64,000 nt of DNA from Anaerolineales bacterium (GTDB lineage Bacteria > Chloroflexota > Anaerolineae > Anaerolineales > Villigracilaceae), in the NCBI GenBank assembly GCA_030834895.1, contig JAUQXA010000018.1, forward strand, positions 413,964 to 477,963, written 5' to 3'. The position numbers were made by a program, and so were the translations under genes. Positions 52,835-61,779 of the stretch are shown here, piece after piece; the first letter of the stretch is position 1, and the number at the start of each line of letters is the position of its first letter. Below the pieces are notes generated by a model that did not search any database, was not told the origin of the DNA, and saw only the letters and a program-made list of their open reading frames with translations.

Positions 52835-53923
52835 TTAGTCGAGCCGCACACGGGGGTCAAGATAGGCGTAGGAAATATCCACCAGCAGGTTGATCACCAC
52901 AAAAATGACGGCAATGACCAGGGTGAACGCCTGCACGATTCCGTAGTCGCGGGCGGTGATGGCTTCATAAAGGGTGCGTCCCACGCCGGACAGACCGAAA
53001 ATGGTTTCGGTGAGCACTGCGCCGCCGAGCAGGCTGCCAAATGACAAGCCGATGACTGTGACAATTGGCAGGAGGGAATTCCGAAAAGCATGTTTCAAGA
53101 TGACAGAATTCCACCTCAACCCTTTGGCGCGCGCGGTGCGAACGTAATCCTGTCCCAACACCTCCAGCATGGCAGAACGTGACATGCGGGCGATGATCGC
53201 CATGGGGATTGTCCCCAGTGCCACCGTGGGGAGAATCAGGTGCATGATCGAGTCTTTCAATAATTTCCAGTTGCCGGTGAGCAGTGAATTAAAAATGTTC
53301 AGCCGCCCGGTGAATTCAAGGATGGCAGCCCATATCCCACTCTCAGGCTTGGTCCATCCCCATATCTCATAAAACGTATCGTCAGGAATTCCAGGACTAA
53401 CGCGGCCGGATGGAGGGAGCCAGAAAGGGGTATCTTTCAATAAAAGGGAGAACACGTAAGCCAGCATCAATCCGAGCCAGAAAACGGGCATGGAAACGCC
53501 AATGTTTGCCCAGACCATGGTGCCTACGTCCAGCCACGAATTATGTTTGACTGCTGAAATAATTCCAAGTGGGATGCCAAAGATCATGCTGACGATCAAG
53601 GCGGAGAGGCTGAGCTCAAAAGTAGTGGGAAGACGTTCGAGCAACAGGCGGGTGACGGACATTCCCAGGCGAAATGACTCGCCAAAGTTACCGCGCGCCA
53701 TGTCGCTGATATAAATGCCGAACTGCGTCAGGATGGGTTTGTCCAACCCCTTTTCCTGGATGAAACGTGCGCACACCGCTTCGGTGGCTTTTTCACCGAG
53801 GATGGCGCGGCACGGGTCACCGGGGATGACGCGTGCAAGTGTAAAAGTAACAAGCAAAATACCCAATAATACCGGAATGGACGCAAACAAGCGGCGTAGG
53901 ATGTACTGGAGCATCATGAGCAA
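52835..53923 (-). CDS. Peptide/nickel-type ABC permease (DppB-like)
   Basis: 362 residues. MLQYILRRLFASIPVLLGILLVTFTLARVIPGDP is the DppB start (seen here as MLQYILRRLFASIPVLLG). Six-helix core with ARMSRSAMLEVLGQDYVRTARAKGL as coupling loop, and the end DPRVRLD is typical. Relative to DppB it has a longer loop (about 165-215, GRVSPGIPDDTFYEIWGWTK), which other members of this group in Chloroflexota may share. Between the binding protein and DppC-like genes. Confidence 0.9.
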   Translation of the reverse strand: MLMMLQYILRRLFASIPVLLGILLVTFTLARVIPGDPCRAILGEKATEAVCARFIQEKGLDKPILTQFGIYISDMARGNFGESFRLGMSVTRLLLERLPTTFELSLSALIVSMIFGIPLGIISAVKHNSWLDVGTMVWANIGVSMPVFWLGLMLAYVFSLLLKDTPFWLPPSGRVSPGIPDDTFYEIWGWTKPESGIWAAILEFTGRLNIFNSLLTGNWKLLKDSIMHLILPTVALGTIPMAIIARMSRSAMLEVLGQDYVRTARAKGLRWNSVILKHAFRNSLLPIVTVIGLSFGSLLGGAVLTETIFGLSGVGRTLYEAITARDYGIVQAFTLVIAVIFVVINLLVDISYAYLDPRVRLD

Positions 53924-53935
53924 AAGTCTCCCTGC

Positions 53936-53976
53936 AAAGTACGGGATGGCGGTAGCCCCACCATCCCGTACTTTCT
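53936..53976 (-). promoter_or_regulatory. Hairpin between the binding protein and permease genes
   Basis: AAGTACGGGATGG (53937-53949 approx.) pairs with CCATCCCGTACTT (53963-53975 approx.). Such intercistronic hairpins in ABC operons usually protect or partly end the abundant binding-protein message. Confidence 0.7.
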
Positions 53977-54000
53977 TTCAAACTTGGATCAAGATACGAA

Positions 54001-55776
54001 CTAGGAACCGGGCTTCTTCATCAGACCCCAGAGATAGTCGTAGTAGCTCCAAATGTTGCTGTTGCCGACATGGGTCGGGGAAGCAATGTTCAAGCCCATG
54101 TTGAAGGTGGCAACCACGTCCTTGGCATCGAAGTCGCTGCCATCGTGGAACTTGACACCCGTCTTGAGCTTGCAGGTCCAGACGGTGAGGTCTTCGCTCG
54201 GGTCGCAGGATTCAGCGAGGATCGGTTCGGTGGCGGTGCCGTTGACTTCGTAGCCGTAGAGGGCTTCCATTACCTGGTCGCAGCCGCGCAGCGATTCGCC
54301 GTCGGACTCATCGGCGCAGAAGAGGCTGATGGGTTCGGCGTTCTGCATCCAGACGAAGGTGTCGCGTCCACCGGGATCGGAGAAGGCGAACTGTTCGTTG
54401 GTGAGCGGGCTGGCTTGCGGGTTGGTCACGTCAGCGCGATAGGCAGTACCGGAACCACCATGGGCAACGGGGATCATCGGAACGAATTCCTTGATCGCGT
54501 TGTTGGCTTCCACGTAGATGGATTCAGCTTCTTCGGGGATGCCAATCTGGGCGCCCTGAACCAGCAGGTCGGTGTAGGTCGGGGACTGTACGCCGAATTG
54601 CGGGTTGGCTGCACCGAAGTGGTAATCGAGGAAGTTGGTGATGTGCGGGTAATCAGCGCCCCAGCCGAGCAGGTACATGCCATCGAGACGTCCAGCGGAG
54701 GATTCCTCGATAAAAGCGCCGGATTCCATCACGACGATTTCGGCATCGATGTTGAGGTTGGTCTTCAACTGAGCCTGGATGTCCTGGGCAACGTTGGCAA
54801 CCTGGGGCAGGTATCCGCGGACAACGTCACGATAGAACAGTTTGGTCTTGAAGCCATCGGGGAAACCGGCTTCGGCAAGTTTCGCCTTGGCGGCTTCGAC
54901 ATCGAATTCATACCATGCATCGCCTACGCAGCCATTCGGGATGGCGCAGGGGGTGAAGTGGCTGGCAACTTCAGAGCCGGCGGGATAGAAGGTGTCCACA
55001 ATGCGCTGGCGGTCGATGCCCATGGCAATCGCCTGGCGAACCGTCTGGTTGTCAAACGGGGCAAAGGTGTTGGTCATGCCGATATAGAAGATGTTCAAAG
55101 CCGGGCGGTTGACAACCTGCAGATTGGGGTCGGCTTCAGCAACGGCGAAATCTTCGGGACCGAGATTATCAATACCATCCACTGTGCCGGATTGCAGTTC
55201 GAGCATGCGGGCGGCAGATTCTGTGGACCAGCGGAAGACGACTGTGCTTGCGGCAGGAGCCTGACCATAATAGTCGGGATTGGCAACCAAGGTGAGGCTT
55301 TCACCGCGTTTCCATTCGCTGACCATGTAGGGACCAGTGCCGACGGGCTTCTCAAGTCCTTCGCTGGTGCGGGTGGTCTCGCCGGCGGTTGCTTCAAGCC
55401 ATTCCGAGGGATAGATGGCGAAGGGGCTGAAGGCGATCTTGGAGAGGAAGGCAGGATCCGGCTTGCACATCGTGAAGACCACAGTGGAGTCATCGGTTGC
55501 CACAACGGACTGGATCAAACCAATGTAATCGCCATTGCACTCTTCAGCGGGGACGGAGAGGGAGGTTCCGTCGAAGGTCGCAATCGGAATATCGGGAATG
55601 GGAGTGGGTTCAGCGGGAGCTTCGGTCGCCGCGGGAGCCTCGGTTGCCGCAGGGGCTTCGGTCGCCGCAGGGGCCTCAACTGCGGGGGCTTCAGTTGCCG
55701 CACCGCCGCCGCAGGCCGCAAGCAACATGCTCGCAAGCACTACAAGCGAAAGCAATACAGAGATGTTTCGTTTCAC
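54001..55776 (-). CDS. Peptide-type ABC binding lipoprotein, apparently circularly permuted
   Basis: 591 residues. GTG start with GGAGGAG upstream. Lipobox LLAAC (Cys22), then an Ala/Pro/Thr/Glu linker with four APAATE units. The mature part has SBP_bac_5 blocks in a rotated order: VVATDDSTVVFTMCKPDPAF and GTGPYMVSEWKRGESLTL come first (usually after the KFHDG motif), DYPHITNFLDYHF in the middle, and the block usually at the N-terminus, NAEPISLFCADESDGESLR ... AESCDPSEDLTVW ... GVKFHDGSDFDAKDVV, at the C-terminal end (about 469-591). It captures peptides or similar ligands for the two permeases. A leader hairpin (GAGAGCAA/TTGCTCTC, 55812-55839) follows the TATAAT box. Confidence 0.88.
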   Translation of the reverse strand: MKRNISVLLSLVVLASMLLAACGGGAATEAPAVEAPAATEAPAATEAPAATEAPAEPTPIPDIPIATFDGTSLSVPAEECNGDYIGLIQSVVATDDSTVVFTMCKPDPAFLSKIAFSPFAIYPSEWLEATAGETTRTSEGLEKPVGTGPYMVSEWKRGESLTLVANPDYYGQAPAASTVVFRWSTESAARMLELQSGTVDGIDNLGPEDFAVAEADPNLQVVNRPALNIFYIGMTNTFAPFDNQTVRQAIAMGIDRQRIVDTFYPAGSEVASHFTPCAIPNGCVGDAWYEFDVEAAKAKLAEAGFPDGFKTKLFYRDVVRGYLPQVANVAQDIQAQLKTNLNIDAEIVVMESGAFIEESSAGRLDGMYLLGWGADYPHITNFLDYHFGAANPQFGVQSPTYTDLLVQGAQIGIPEEAESIYVEANNAIKEFVPMIPVAHGGSGTAYRADVTNPQASPLTNEQFAFSDPGGRDTFVWMQNAEPISLFCADESDGESLRGCDQVMEALYGYEVNGTATEPILAESCDPSEDLTVWTCKLKTGVKFHDGSDFDAKDVVATFNMGLNIASPTHVGNSNIWSYYDYLWGLMKKPGS

Positions 55777-55811
55777 GTTTCTCCTCCTTTAAGAGAAAAA
55801 TGTGGGTTGGT

Positions 55812-55859
55812 TGAGAGCAAAGAACTTCTTCCTTGCTCTCTTGACAGGCGCAAATTATA
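55812..55859 (-). promoter_or_regulatory. -10 box and leader hairpin of the importer operon
   Basis: TATAAT on the minus strand (complement of 55854-55859), then a hairpin with arms GAGAGCAA (55812-55819) and TTGCTCTC (55832-55839) in the untranslated leader. Confidence 0.5.
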
Positions 55860-55881
55860 CAACAAAAAACTGTCAAAAATG

Positions 55882-56958
55882 TTAGGAACGTGAACTATTG
55901 GAATGCCACAAACCGGCGATTTTTTCCCCACACTTGGGGCATTTCCCCTCTTCCGTGATCCTGTATCTTTCAATGAAATACCCGCTGCGCCTTACAAGCT
56001 GATAACCGCACTTGGGGCAATGGGTGCTTTCATATTCCCCAACATGACCCGGTAAATTGCCCGCATAAACGTATCTCAACCCTGCTTCACGCCCAATTTC
56101 CGCTGCGCGAATCAAAGCTTGCGGGTTGGTGTTATCCGGGGAGGTCATCCTGTAATCCTTGTGGAAGGCGGTTACATGCCAGGGAATATCAGGGGACAGC
56201 CCGACGAGGAATCGAGCCGCCTCCCACAGTTCTTCGTTTGAGTCATTGAAACCGGGGACGACGAGAGTCACCACTTCGACCCAGAGTCCCAGATCGCGGG
56301 CGCGTTTGATTCCATCCAGCGTGTTTTGCAGCGTCCCGCCGAGTGAACGATAATTTTTATCGTTCATACATTTCAGGTCCACCTTATACGCGTCGAGATG
56401 GGGGCGCAAATATTCCATGACTTCGGGCGTGTTATTTCCGTTGGAGACGTAAGCGCACATCAATCCCGCCTGTTTTGCCTCCTTGAAAATTGCCACCGCC
56501 CATTCGCTGGTGATCAACGGCTCATTATAGGAGGAGACCACTACCGAAGCCTTCACCCGTTGCGCCTGCTTGACGATTTCCTGCGGTGTGATTTTGCTTA
56601 TAAACTGCGCCGATACATCTGCCGCCGGATCGCGTAATGCCTGAGACGTGAGCCAGTTCTGACAGTAACCGCAATGATAATCGCAACCCAGCATTCCAAA
56701 GGTCAAGGCATTTGCGCCGGGCAGAACGTGTGAAAATGGTTTCTTCTCGATGGGGTCGTTGTGCAGGCCAGCCACATAGCCGAACGGCACACGCAATTTG
56801 CCGCCTTCGTTGAATCGCACCTGGCATATTCCCCGTTTCCCTTCGCGGATCAGGCAGCGATGTCCACATGCGTGGCAGCGCACCGAATTATCTTCCAATG
56901 GTTTGTATAACTCACCTTCGGTTGTCAGGTTATCGAGTATGTTTGCAAGTGAACTCAT
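55882..56958 (-). CDS. amrS: AmmeMemoRadiSam-type radical SAM protein (AmrS)
   Basis: 358 residues. The radical SAM triad is Cys92, Cys96, Cys99 (CDYHCGYC), in the Amr/PflA-like form, with N-terminal cysteines Cys28, Cys31, Cys35, Cys45 (CHACGHRC ... C) and C-terminal CPKCG ribbons (two, HCPKCGYQL and KCPKCGEKI). The family usually co-occurs with the MEMO/AMMECR1 proteins, absent here. EKKPFSHVLPG and YNEPLITSEWA are further conserved pieces. Substrate unknown. Confidence 0.9.
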   Translation of the reverse strand: MSSLANILDNLTTEGELYKPLEDNSVRCHACGHRCLIREGKRGICQVRFNEGGKLRVPFGYVAGLHNDPIEKKPFSHVLPGANALTFGMLGCDYHCGYCQNWLTSQALRDPAADVSAQFISKITPQEIVKQAQRVKASVVVSSYNEPLITSEWAVAIFKEAKQAGLMCAYVSNGNNTPEVMEYLRPHLDAYKVDLKCMNDKNYRSLGGTLQNTLDGIKRARDLGLWVEVVTLVVPGFNDSNEELWEAARFLVGLSPDIPWHVTAFHKDYRMTSPDNTNPQALIRAAEIGREAGLRYVYAGNLPGHVGEYESTHCPKCGYQLVRRSGYFIERYRITEEGKCPKCGEKIAGLWHSNSSRS

Positions 56959-56970
56959 TGAAACTCCGGG

Positions 56971-57067
56971 AAACCTGACAGGTTTTCACAAAACCTGATT
57001 CAGCCAATCTGCCTCCGTTCCTTCGGGATCAATGATGAAGATTCTCCCGATAAAACCTGTCAGGTTT
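56971..57067. repeat. 97-bp element with 16-bp perfect inverted ends
   Basis: AAACCTGACAGGTTTT (56971-56986) and AAAACCTGTCAGGTTT (57052-57067) are exact reverse complements; each arm is itself nearly palindromic. It spans the whole gap between amrS and the mobA promoter. Dispersed AAACCTGACAGGTTT sequences occur in other lineages. Confidence 0.8.
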
Positions 57068-57070
57068 AAG

Positions 57071-57076
57071 TATAAT
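57071..57076 (+). promoter_or_regulatory. -10 box for mobA (leaderless)
   Basis: TATAAT 6 nt before ATG 57083, 4 nt after the inverted-repeat element. Confidence 0.55.
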
Positions 57077-57082
57077 ACACAC

Positions 57083-57685
57083 ATGTTAACCATCGTGATT
57101 CAAGCCGGTGGACAATCCTCCCGCATGGGCGAGGATAAGGCTCTCAAGCTTTTTCTGGGACGTCCGCTCATTCAGCGTGTGGTGGATCGGATGAAGCCCA
57201 TTGCAGATGAAATCATCGTGACTACGAATCAACCAGTTGGATATGAGTTTCTGGGACTGCGACTCGTCTCCGATCTCAAGCCGGGACGCGGCGCTTTGGG
57301 CGGACTCTACACTGCAATCGTCTCTGCCTCTCAGCCGCTGGTGGCTGTGGTGGCTTGCGACATGCCTTTTGCCAGCTCGGAGTTTTTTCAAGGTGCGCGC
57401 AAAATCATGGACGAGAAAGCAGCGGATGTTGTCATTGCCAAAACGGACGAGGGCTATGAACCGCTTCACGCCCTCTATCGCCGCGCGACCTGTCTGCCCG
57501 CCATCGAATCAGCCATCGAGGCGGATCAATGGAAGGTCATCTCGTGGTTCCCTCAAGTCAAAGTGCAGATGCTGGTACCGGATGAGGTCAGAATCCTGAA
57601 TCCATCGGGCTTGTGCTTTTGGAATCTCAACACACCCGAAGAGTTTATTGAAGCCGAGAATCGCGCCCAACAAACAAACGAATGA
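57083..57685 (+). CDS. mobA: Molybdenum cofactor guanylyltransferase
   Basis: 200 residues from ATG 57083. IQAGGQSSRMGEDKALKLFLGRPLI is the nucleotide-binding signature of MobA; VACDMPFASSEFF contains the metal-binding Asp, and GYEPLHALYRR and NLNTPEEFIEAE finish the family pattern. It converts Mo-molybdopterin to the guanine dinucleotide form for DMSO-reductase-type enzymes. The longer frame upstream (to 57032) is coded by the repeat and rejected. Relates to the molybdopterin oxidoreductase at 33313 only loosely. Confidence 0.92.
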   Translation: MLTIVIQAGGQSSRMGEDKALKLFLGRPLIQRVVDRMKPIADEIIVTTNQPVGYEFLGLRLVSDLKPGRGALGGLYTAIVSASQPLVAVVACDMPFASSEFFQGARKIMDEKAADVVIAKTDEGYEPLHALYRRATCLPAIESAIEADQWKVISWFPQVKVQMLVPDEVRILNPSGLCFWNLNTPEEFIEAENRAQQTNE

Positions 57686-57686
57686 G

Positions 57687-58109
57687 CTATCTAACGATCA
57701 AAACGGGACAGGGCGCATGGGCCACCACCGTCTGGCTTGTGCTTCCCAATAGCAGACCGGCCAGCCTTCCGCGTCCGCGTGAGCCCATCACGATCACATC
57801 ACTCTTTCGGGTGTTTGCAACATTGATGATTGCTTCAGCCTCGGAGCCTTCGATCATCTCGGTATGAACTTCACATGGTAGTTCGCCAACTTCTTTTTCG
57901 GCATGATCGAGGATGGCCTTTGCCTCCTCCATGCGCGCATCGATGGCATATTGCATGTTGGGTTCTCCGAGATAGGGCGGGATGAAATCGTAAGCCACCA
58001 CAATCCGAAATTCCTTTGCATTCACAGTACGTGCCAGGTCGGCGGCGGTGCGCGCCGCATGTAGGGCGTGTTCCGAACCGTCCACAGCCAGCAGGATTTT
58101 TTCAAACAT
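57687..58109 (-). CDS. Universal stress protein
   Basis: 140 residues. KILLAVDGSEHALHAA at the N-terminus and VMGSRGRGRLAGLLLGSTSQTV near the C-terminus are the ATP-binding-type UspA motif (GxxG-x9-GS). Cytoplasmic. Strong AAAGGAG site. Convergent with mobA, 1 nt between the two stops. Confidence 0.92.
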   Translation of the reverse strand: MFEKILLAVDGSEHALHAARTAADLARTVNAKEFRIVVAYDFIPPYLGEPNMQYAIDARMEEAKAILDHAEKEVGELPCEVHTEMIEGSEAEAIINVANTRKSDVIVMGSRGRGRLAGLLLGSTSQTVVAHAPCPVLIVR

Positions 58110-58185
58110 GACATCTCCTTTCGTGTGTGGGGTACAATCCTAGTATACAATTACTCTGCATGAGTTTCATTAAAAGGAGCCTTAC

Positions 58186-59439
58186 ATGTCCCTCGATCTC
58201 ACTCTGATTCGCAAGCAATTCCCAGCGCTTAACCGCCCGGACATTTTCTTTGATAATCCTGGCGGAACACAGATCGCCAAGCCCTCCCTTGACCGCGTCA
58301 ATCGGTACCTGATCGAATCCAACGCGAATCATGAGGGTGTCTTTGCCACCAGTGTTGCCTCCGATGCGGTGTTGGATGAAGCGCATCGCGCCATGGCGGA
58401 TTTTTACAATGCCCCCTCGCCCGATGAAATTGTCTTCGGCAACAATATGACCACGCTCACCCTTCATTTCAGCCGTTCCATATCGCGAGAATGGAAGGAA
58501 GGGGACGAGATCGTCGTCACGCGGCTTGACCATGATGCCAACGTCACGCCCTGGGTGTTGGCGGCGCAGGATCGCGGGGTCAAGGTCAACTGGGTGAATT
58601 TTGATGTGGAAGAAGGTACTCTCAATTTGGATGAGCTGCAAAAGTTCCTGGAGCGAAAACCGCGCCTGCTGGCGGTGGGATATGCAGCAAACTCCCTCGG
58701 TACGATCAATCCTGTGAAGAAGATCATCGAGATGGCCCACGCAGTTGGGACACTAGTCTATGTGGATGCGGTTCAGTTCGCTCCGCATGGTGCAATCGAC
58801 GTGCAGAAACTGGATTGTGATTTTCTGGTCTCTTCAGCATATAAATTCTTCGGCACTCATGCAGGCATCCTTTATGGGAAGCGCGACCTGCTCGAAAACC
58901 TCTTTGCCTACAAAGTGCGTCCTGCGACCGACAAAATTCCCGGTAAGTTCGAGACCGGAACCCAAAACCACGAAGGCATTGCGGGTGTGCTGGGTGCGGT
59001 TGAATACTTCGAGTGGGTGGGACGTGAATTCGGTGGCGAACATGCCGAAGGCCTGCGTGAATATTCCGGGCGCAGGCTGGAATTGAAGAAGGCCATGGCT
59101 GTCATCCATTCCTACGAATCCGAGTTGAACCGCGCCCTGCTCAATACCCTGCAAGCGGTTCCTGGAATCACGATCTACGGTTTGACAGACATGAAACGGC
59201 TTGATGAACGTGTGGCAACTTTTTCCTTCCGCCTGCAGGGACAACATCCGCATGACGTGGCGCAAAAACTGGCAGATGCAGGCATCTACGTCTGGGATGG
59301 TAACTACTACGCCCTTAACGTCACCGAGCGGCTCGACCTCGAGGACAAGGGCGGCATGGTGCGCGTTGGCGCGGCGCATTACAATACACTGGATGAAATT
59401 GCGCGGCTGGGCGAAGTATTGCAAAGGATCGCGAAGTGA
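58186..59439 (+). CDS. Cysteine-desulfurase-like aminotransferase class V protein
   Basis: 417 residues. PLP fold type I: FFDNPGGTQIAKPSL at the N-terminus, GNNMTTLTLHFSRSI, TRLDHDANVTPWVLAA, VDAVQFAPHGAIDVQKL and the Schiff-base Lys in SSAYKFFGTHAG. The pattern is close to the VC1184 subfamily of cysteine desulfurase-like proteins rather than IscS or SufS. The characteristic catalytic-Cys loop near the C-terminus is not visible in the form used by SufS, so sulfur mobilisation is uncertain. AAGGAG upstream. A 35-bp hairpin follows. Confidence 0.88.
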   Translation: MSLDLTLIRKQFPALNRPDIFFDNPGGTQIAKPSLDRVNRYLIESNANHEGVFATSVASDAVLDEAHRAMADFYNAPSPDEIVFGNNMTTLTLHFSRSISREWKEGDEIVVTRLDHDANVTPWVLAAQDRGVKVNWVNFDVEEGTLNLDELQKFLERKPRLLAVGYAANSLGTINPVKKIIEMAHAVGTLVYVDAVQFAPHGAIDVQKLDCDFLVSSAYKFFGTHAGILYGKRDLLENLFAYKVRPATDKIPGKFETGTQNHEGIAGVLGAVEYFEWVGREFGGEHAEGLREYSGRRLELKKAMAVIHSYESELNRALLNTLQAVPGITIYGLTDMKRLDERVATFSFRLQGQHPHDVAQKLADAGIYVWDGNYYALNVTERLDLEDKGGMVRVGAAHYNTLDEIARLGEVLQRIAK

Positions 59440-59446
59440 TTTACTT

Positions 59447-59481
59447 TTGCTTTGTTAAGGGCTTAGCCCCCAACAAAGCAA
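59447..59481. repeat. Hairpin between the aminotransferase gene and rfbB
   Basis: TTGCTTTGTT (59447-59456) and AACAAAGCAA (59472-59481) with GGGCTTAGCCC between them; no T-tract. Same inverted GGGG/CCCC centre style as the hairpin at 48683. Confidence 0.65.
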
Positions 59482-59500
59482 CAACTGTCCTGGAGAATGA

Positions 59501-60580
59501 ATGAAAAATGTTTTGGTCACTGGTGGGGCGGGATTTATCGGTTCAAATTTTGTACGTTATTTGCTCGATGCAGAGCCGCAGGTTCAAATCATCAACCTCG
59601 ATGCGTTGACCTATGCGGGCAGTCTCGAAAACCTCAAAGACTTGCCCAACGCAGAACGGCATACCTTTGTGCAGGGCGATATTTGCGACCGTGACCTTGT
59701 CCCCAACCTGCTGCGCCAACACAAGATTGACACAATTGTCCACTTTGCGGCGGAGACCCATGTGGATCGTTCCATCCTCGGACCTGAACCGTTCATTCAA
59801 ACCAACGTCTTTGGTACGTTCAATCTGCTGGAATCGGCGCGACAGGTTTGGCTGGTGGAAAAATCCATGCCCATTGAGCAAGTTCGCTTCCATCACGTCT
59901 CAACTGATGAAGTCTATGGGACTTTGAAGCCCGATGATCCTGCCTTTTCGGAGATGACACCTTACGCCCCGAATTCGCCCTACGCGGCCTCCAAGGCTGC
60001 CAGTGATCACCTGGCGCGTTCCTACCACCATACGTATCAAATGCCGGTGACAATCTCCAATTGTTCCAATAATTATGGCCCGCGCCAGTTTCCTGAAAAG
60101 TTGATTCCCCTTATCATCCTCAATGCGTTGACAGGAAAGCCTTTGCCTGTCTATGGTGACGGTCAGCAAATTCGTGATTGGTTGTACGTGACCGACCATT
60201 GCGAGGCAATTCATCTTATCCTGACGAAGGGCAAACCTGGTGAAACGTACAACGTTGGTGGCAACAACCAGCCACCCAACCTGACCATCGTCGAAACAAT
60301 CTGTGACCTGCTGGATGAGGTCAAACCGCGGGCGGAATCTCATCGCAAGTTGATCCGGTTCGTTGTTGATCGCCCCGGGCACGACCGTCGCTACGCCATG
60401 AACATCTCCAAAATACAGCGTGAGTTAGGTTGGGATCCGCGCCACAACCTGACCGACGGTCTGCTTGAAACCGTGCAGTGGATTCTTGACAACCCGGGTT
60501 GGGTGGAAACAATTCAAAAACAACGCGAGTACCAAGCCTGGCTGACGAAGAATTACGAGAAAAGGGAGACGTCATCATGA
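59501..60580 (+). CDS. rfbB: dTDP-glucose 4,6-dehydratase
   Basis: 359 residues. [14 protein letters not shown] is the NAD-binding Rossmann motif; [19 protein letters not shown] and [19 protein letters not shown] (catalytic Tyr-x3-Lys) identify RfbB of the extended SDR family. [24 protein letters not shown] text ([20 protein letters not shown]) follows. It converts dTDP-glucose to dTDP-4-keto-6-deoxyglucose, the second step toward dTDP-rhamnose. Overlaps rfbA by 4 nt. Confidence 0.94.
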   Translation: MKNVLVTGGAGFIGSNFVRYLLDAEPQVQIINLDALTYAGSLENLKDLPNAERHTFVQGDICDRDLVPNLLRQHKIDTIVHFAAETHVDRSILGPEPFIQTNVFGTFNLLESARQVWLVEKSMPIEQVRFHHVSTDEVYGTLKPDDPAFSEMTPYAPNSPYAASKAASDHLARSYHHTYQMPVTISNCSNNYGPRQFPEKLIPLIILNALTGKPLPVYGDGQQIRDWLYVTDHCEAIHLILTKGKPGETYNVGGNNQPPNLTIVETICDLLDEVKPRAESHRKLIRFVVDRPGHDRRYAMNISKIQRELGWDPRHNLTDGLLETVQWILDNPGWVETIQKQREYQAWLTKNYEKRETSS

Positions 60581-61449
60581 AGGGAATCATCCTTGCTGGC
60601 GGACGTGGCACGCGCCTGCACCCACTGACCCTGGCCTTGAGCAAGCAACTCCTGCCGGTATATGACAAACCAATGATCTATTATCCGCTTTCGATGCTGA
60701 TGCTGGCGGGGATTCGTGAAATCCTGATCATCAGCACGCCTGAGGATCTGCCATCCTACCGCCGGTTGTTGGGAGATGGGAAACTGTGGGGACTGGAATT
60801 CAGTTATGCAGAGCAGGATCAACCACGGGGGTTGGCGGATGCCTTCCGCGTCGGGGCTGATTTCATCAATGGTCAGCCCTCCTGCCTGATTCTGGGAGAT
60901 AATATTTTCTTCGGTAATCACATGTCCGAGATTCTGCGTCGCGCTGCCGCATTGACCAAGGGAGCACGTATCTTTGCCTACTCGGTGCGCGACCCTGAAC
61001 GCTACGGTGTGGTGGAGTTCGATGCCGGCGGCAAGGTCCTAAGCCTGGAGGAAAAGCCGGCCAACCCCAGATCGACTTATGCCGTGCCGGGCATTTATTT
61101 TTACGACTCCAGTGTGGTCGACCTTGTGGCGAATATGAAACCTTCCAGCCGCGGCGAACTGGAAATTACGGATTTGAACCGTCTCTACCTTGAACGTGGA
61201 GAGTTGCGTGTAGAAGAACTCGGGCGCGGTATCGCGTGGCTGGATGCCGGCACCCACGAATCCCTGCTACAATCCGCGGGTTTTGTGCAGGCTGTTCAGG
61301 AACGCCAGGGGTTGATGATCTCCTGCCCGGAAGAGATTGCCTATCGCATGGGATTTATTGACAAGGCGCAATTGGCGCAACTGGCGGAGAATTTGAAGAG
61401 TAATGCCTACGGCCAATACCTAAACCGCCTATTAAATGAAAAAATATAA
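60577..61449 (+). CDS. rfbA: Glucose-1-phosphate thymidylyltransferase
   Basis: 290 residues from ATG 60577. [21 protein letters not shown] is the nucleotidyltransferase signature; [46 protein letters not shown] and YDxxVV are RfbA features, with the final [13 protein letters not shown]. First step of dTDP-sugar synthesis. The next two enzymes (rfbC, rfbD) are not in the window. ATGA overlap with rfbB, AAAGGGAG upstream. Confidence 0.95.
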   Translation: MKGIILAGGRGTRLHPLTLALSKQLLPVYDKPMIYYPLSMLMLAGIREILIISTPEDLPSYRRLLGDGKLWGLEFSYAEQDQPRGLADAFRVGADFINGQPSCLILGDNIFFGNHMSEILRRAAALTKGARIFAYSVRDPERYGVVEFDAGGKVLSLEEKPANPRSTYAVPGIYFYDSSVVDLVANMKPSSRGELEITDLNRLYLERGELRVEELGRGIAWLDAGTHESLLQSAGFVQAVQERQGLMISCPEEIAYRMGFIDKAQLAQLAENLKSNAYGQYLNRLLNEKI

Positions 61450-61779
61450 TAGTTGATCCCACCTTACAATCGCATTTCATAGGATTAATGGTTCATCTCC
61501 CTCCCCTCAAAATGGTTTACAATGTTAAGTGCAAGTGTGTGACCGCACATGAGGTGTGTATAAGTTGAACATTATCAATGGAGTCTGTCCGCAATACAGA
61601 AAACCCATCAAAAGAAGTCAACAAAGTCCACAAAGACCACAAAGACCGCATACAGCCCTGGTGTTTTTGGGAGTTTTCGGGTTTTCTGTGGTCTTTTGTT
61701 CTTGAGAACGGGGTTCAAGCCGTCTTTAGCGGTTTGAATGTTTCCTCTTGATTTTGGTTTTGGATATAAGGAGTTTGTC
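61450..61779. other. 330-bp intergenic region before the subtilase-fold gene
   Basis: No gene seen. It holds an 11-bp perfect inverted repeat, ACAGAAAACCC (61596-61606) and GGGTTTTCTGT (61679-61689). ACAAAGACCAC copies in between can pair with GTGGTCTTTTGT (61688-61699). A near-palindrome CTTGAGAACGGGGTTCAAG (61701-61719) and the ribosome-binding site AAGGAG (about 61768-61773) follow. Confidence 0.5.

Noticed and set aside
54070..55893. 607-residue open frame on the plus strand opposite the binding protein
   Set aside because: Long antisense frames are expected opposite GC-rich genes. The minus strand has signal peptide, lipobox and family motifs; the plus frame is Gly/Val/Glu-rich without any domain.
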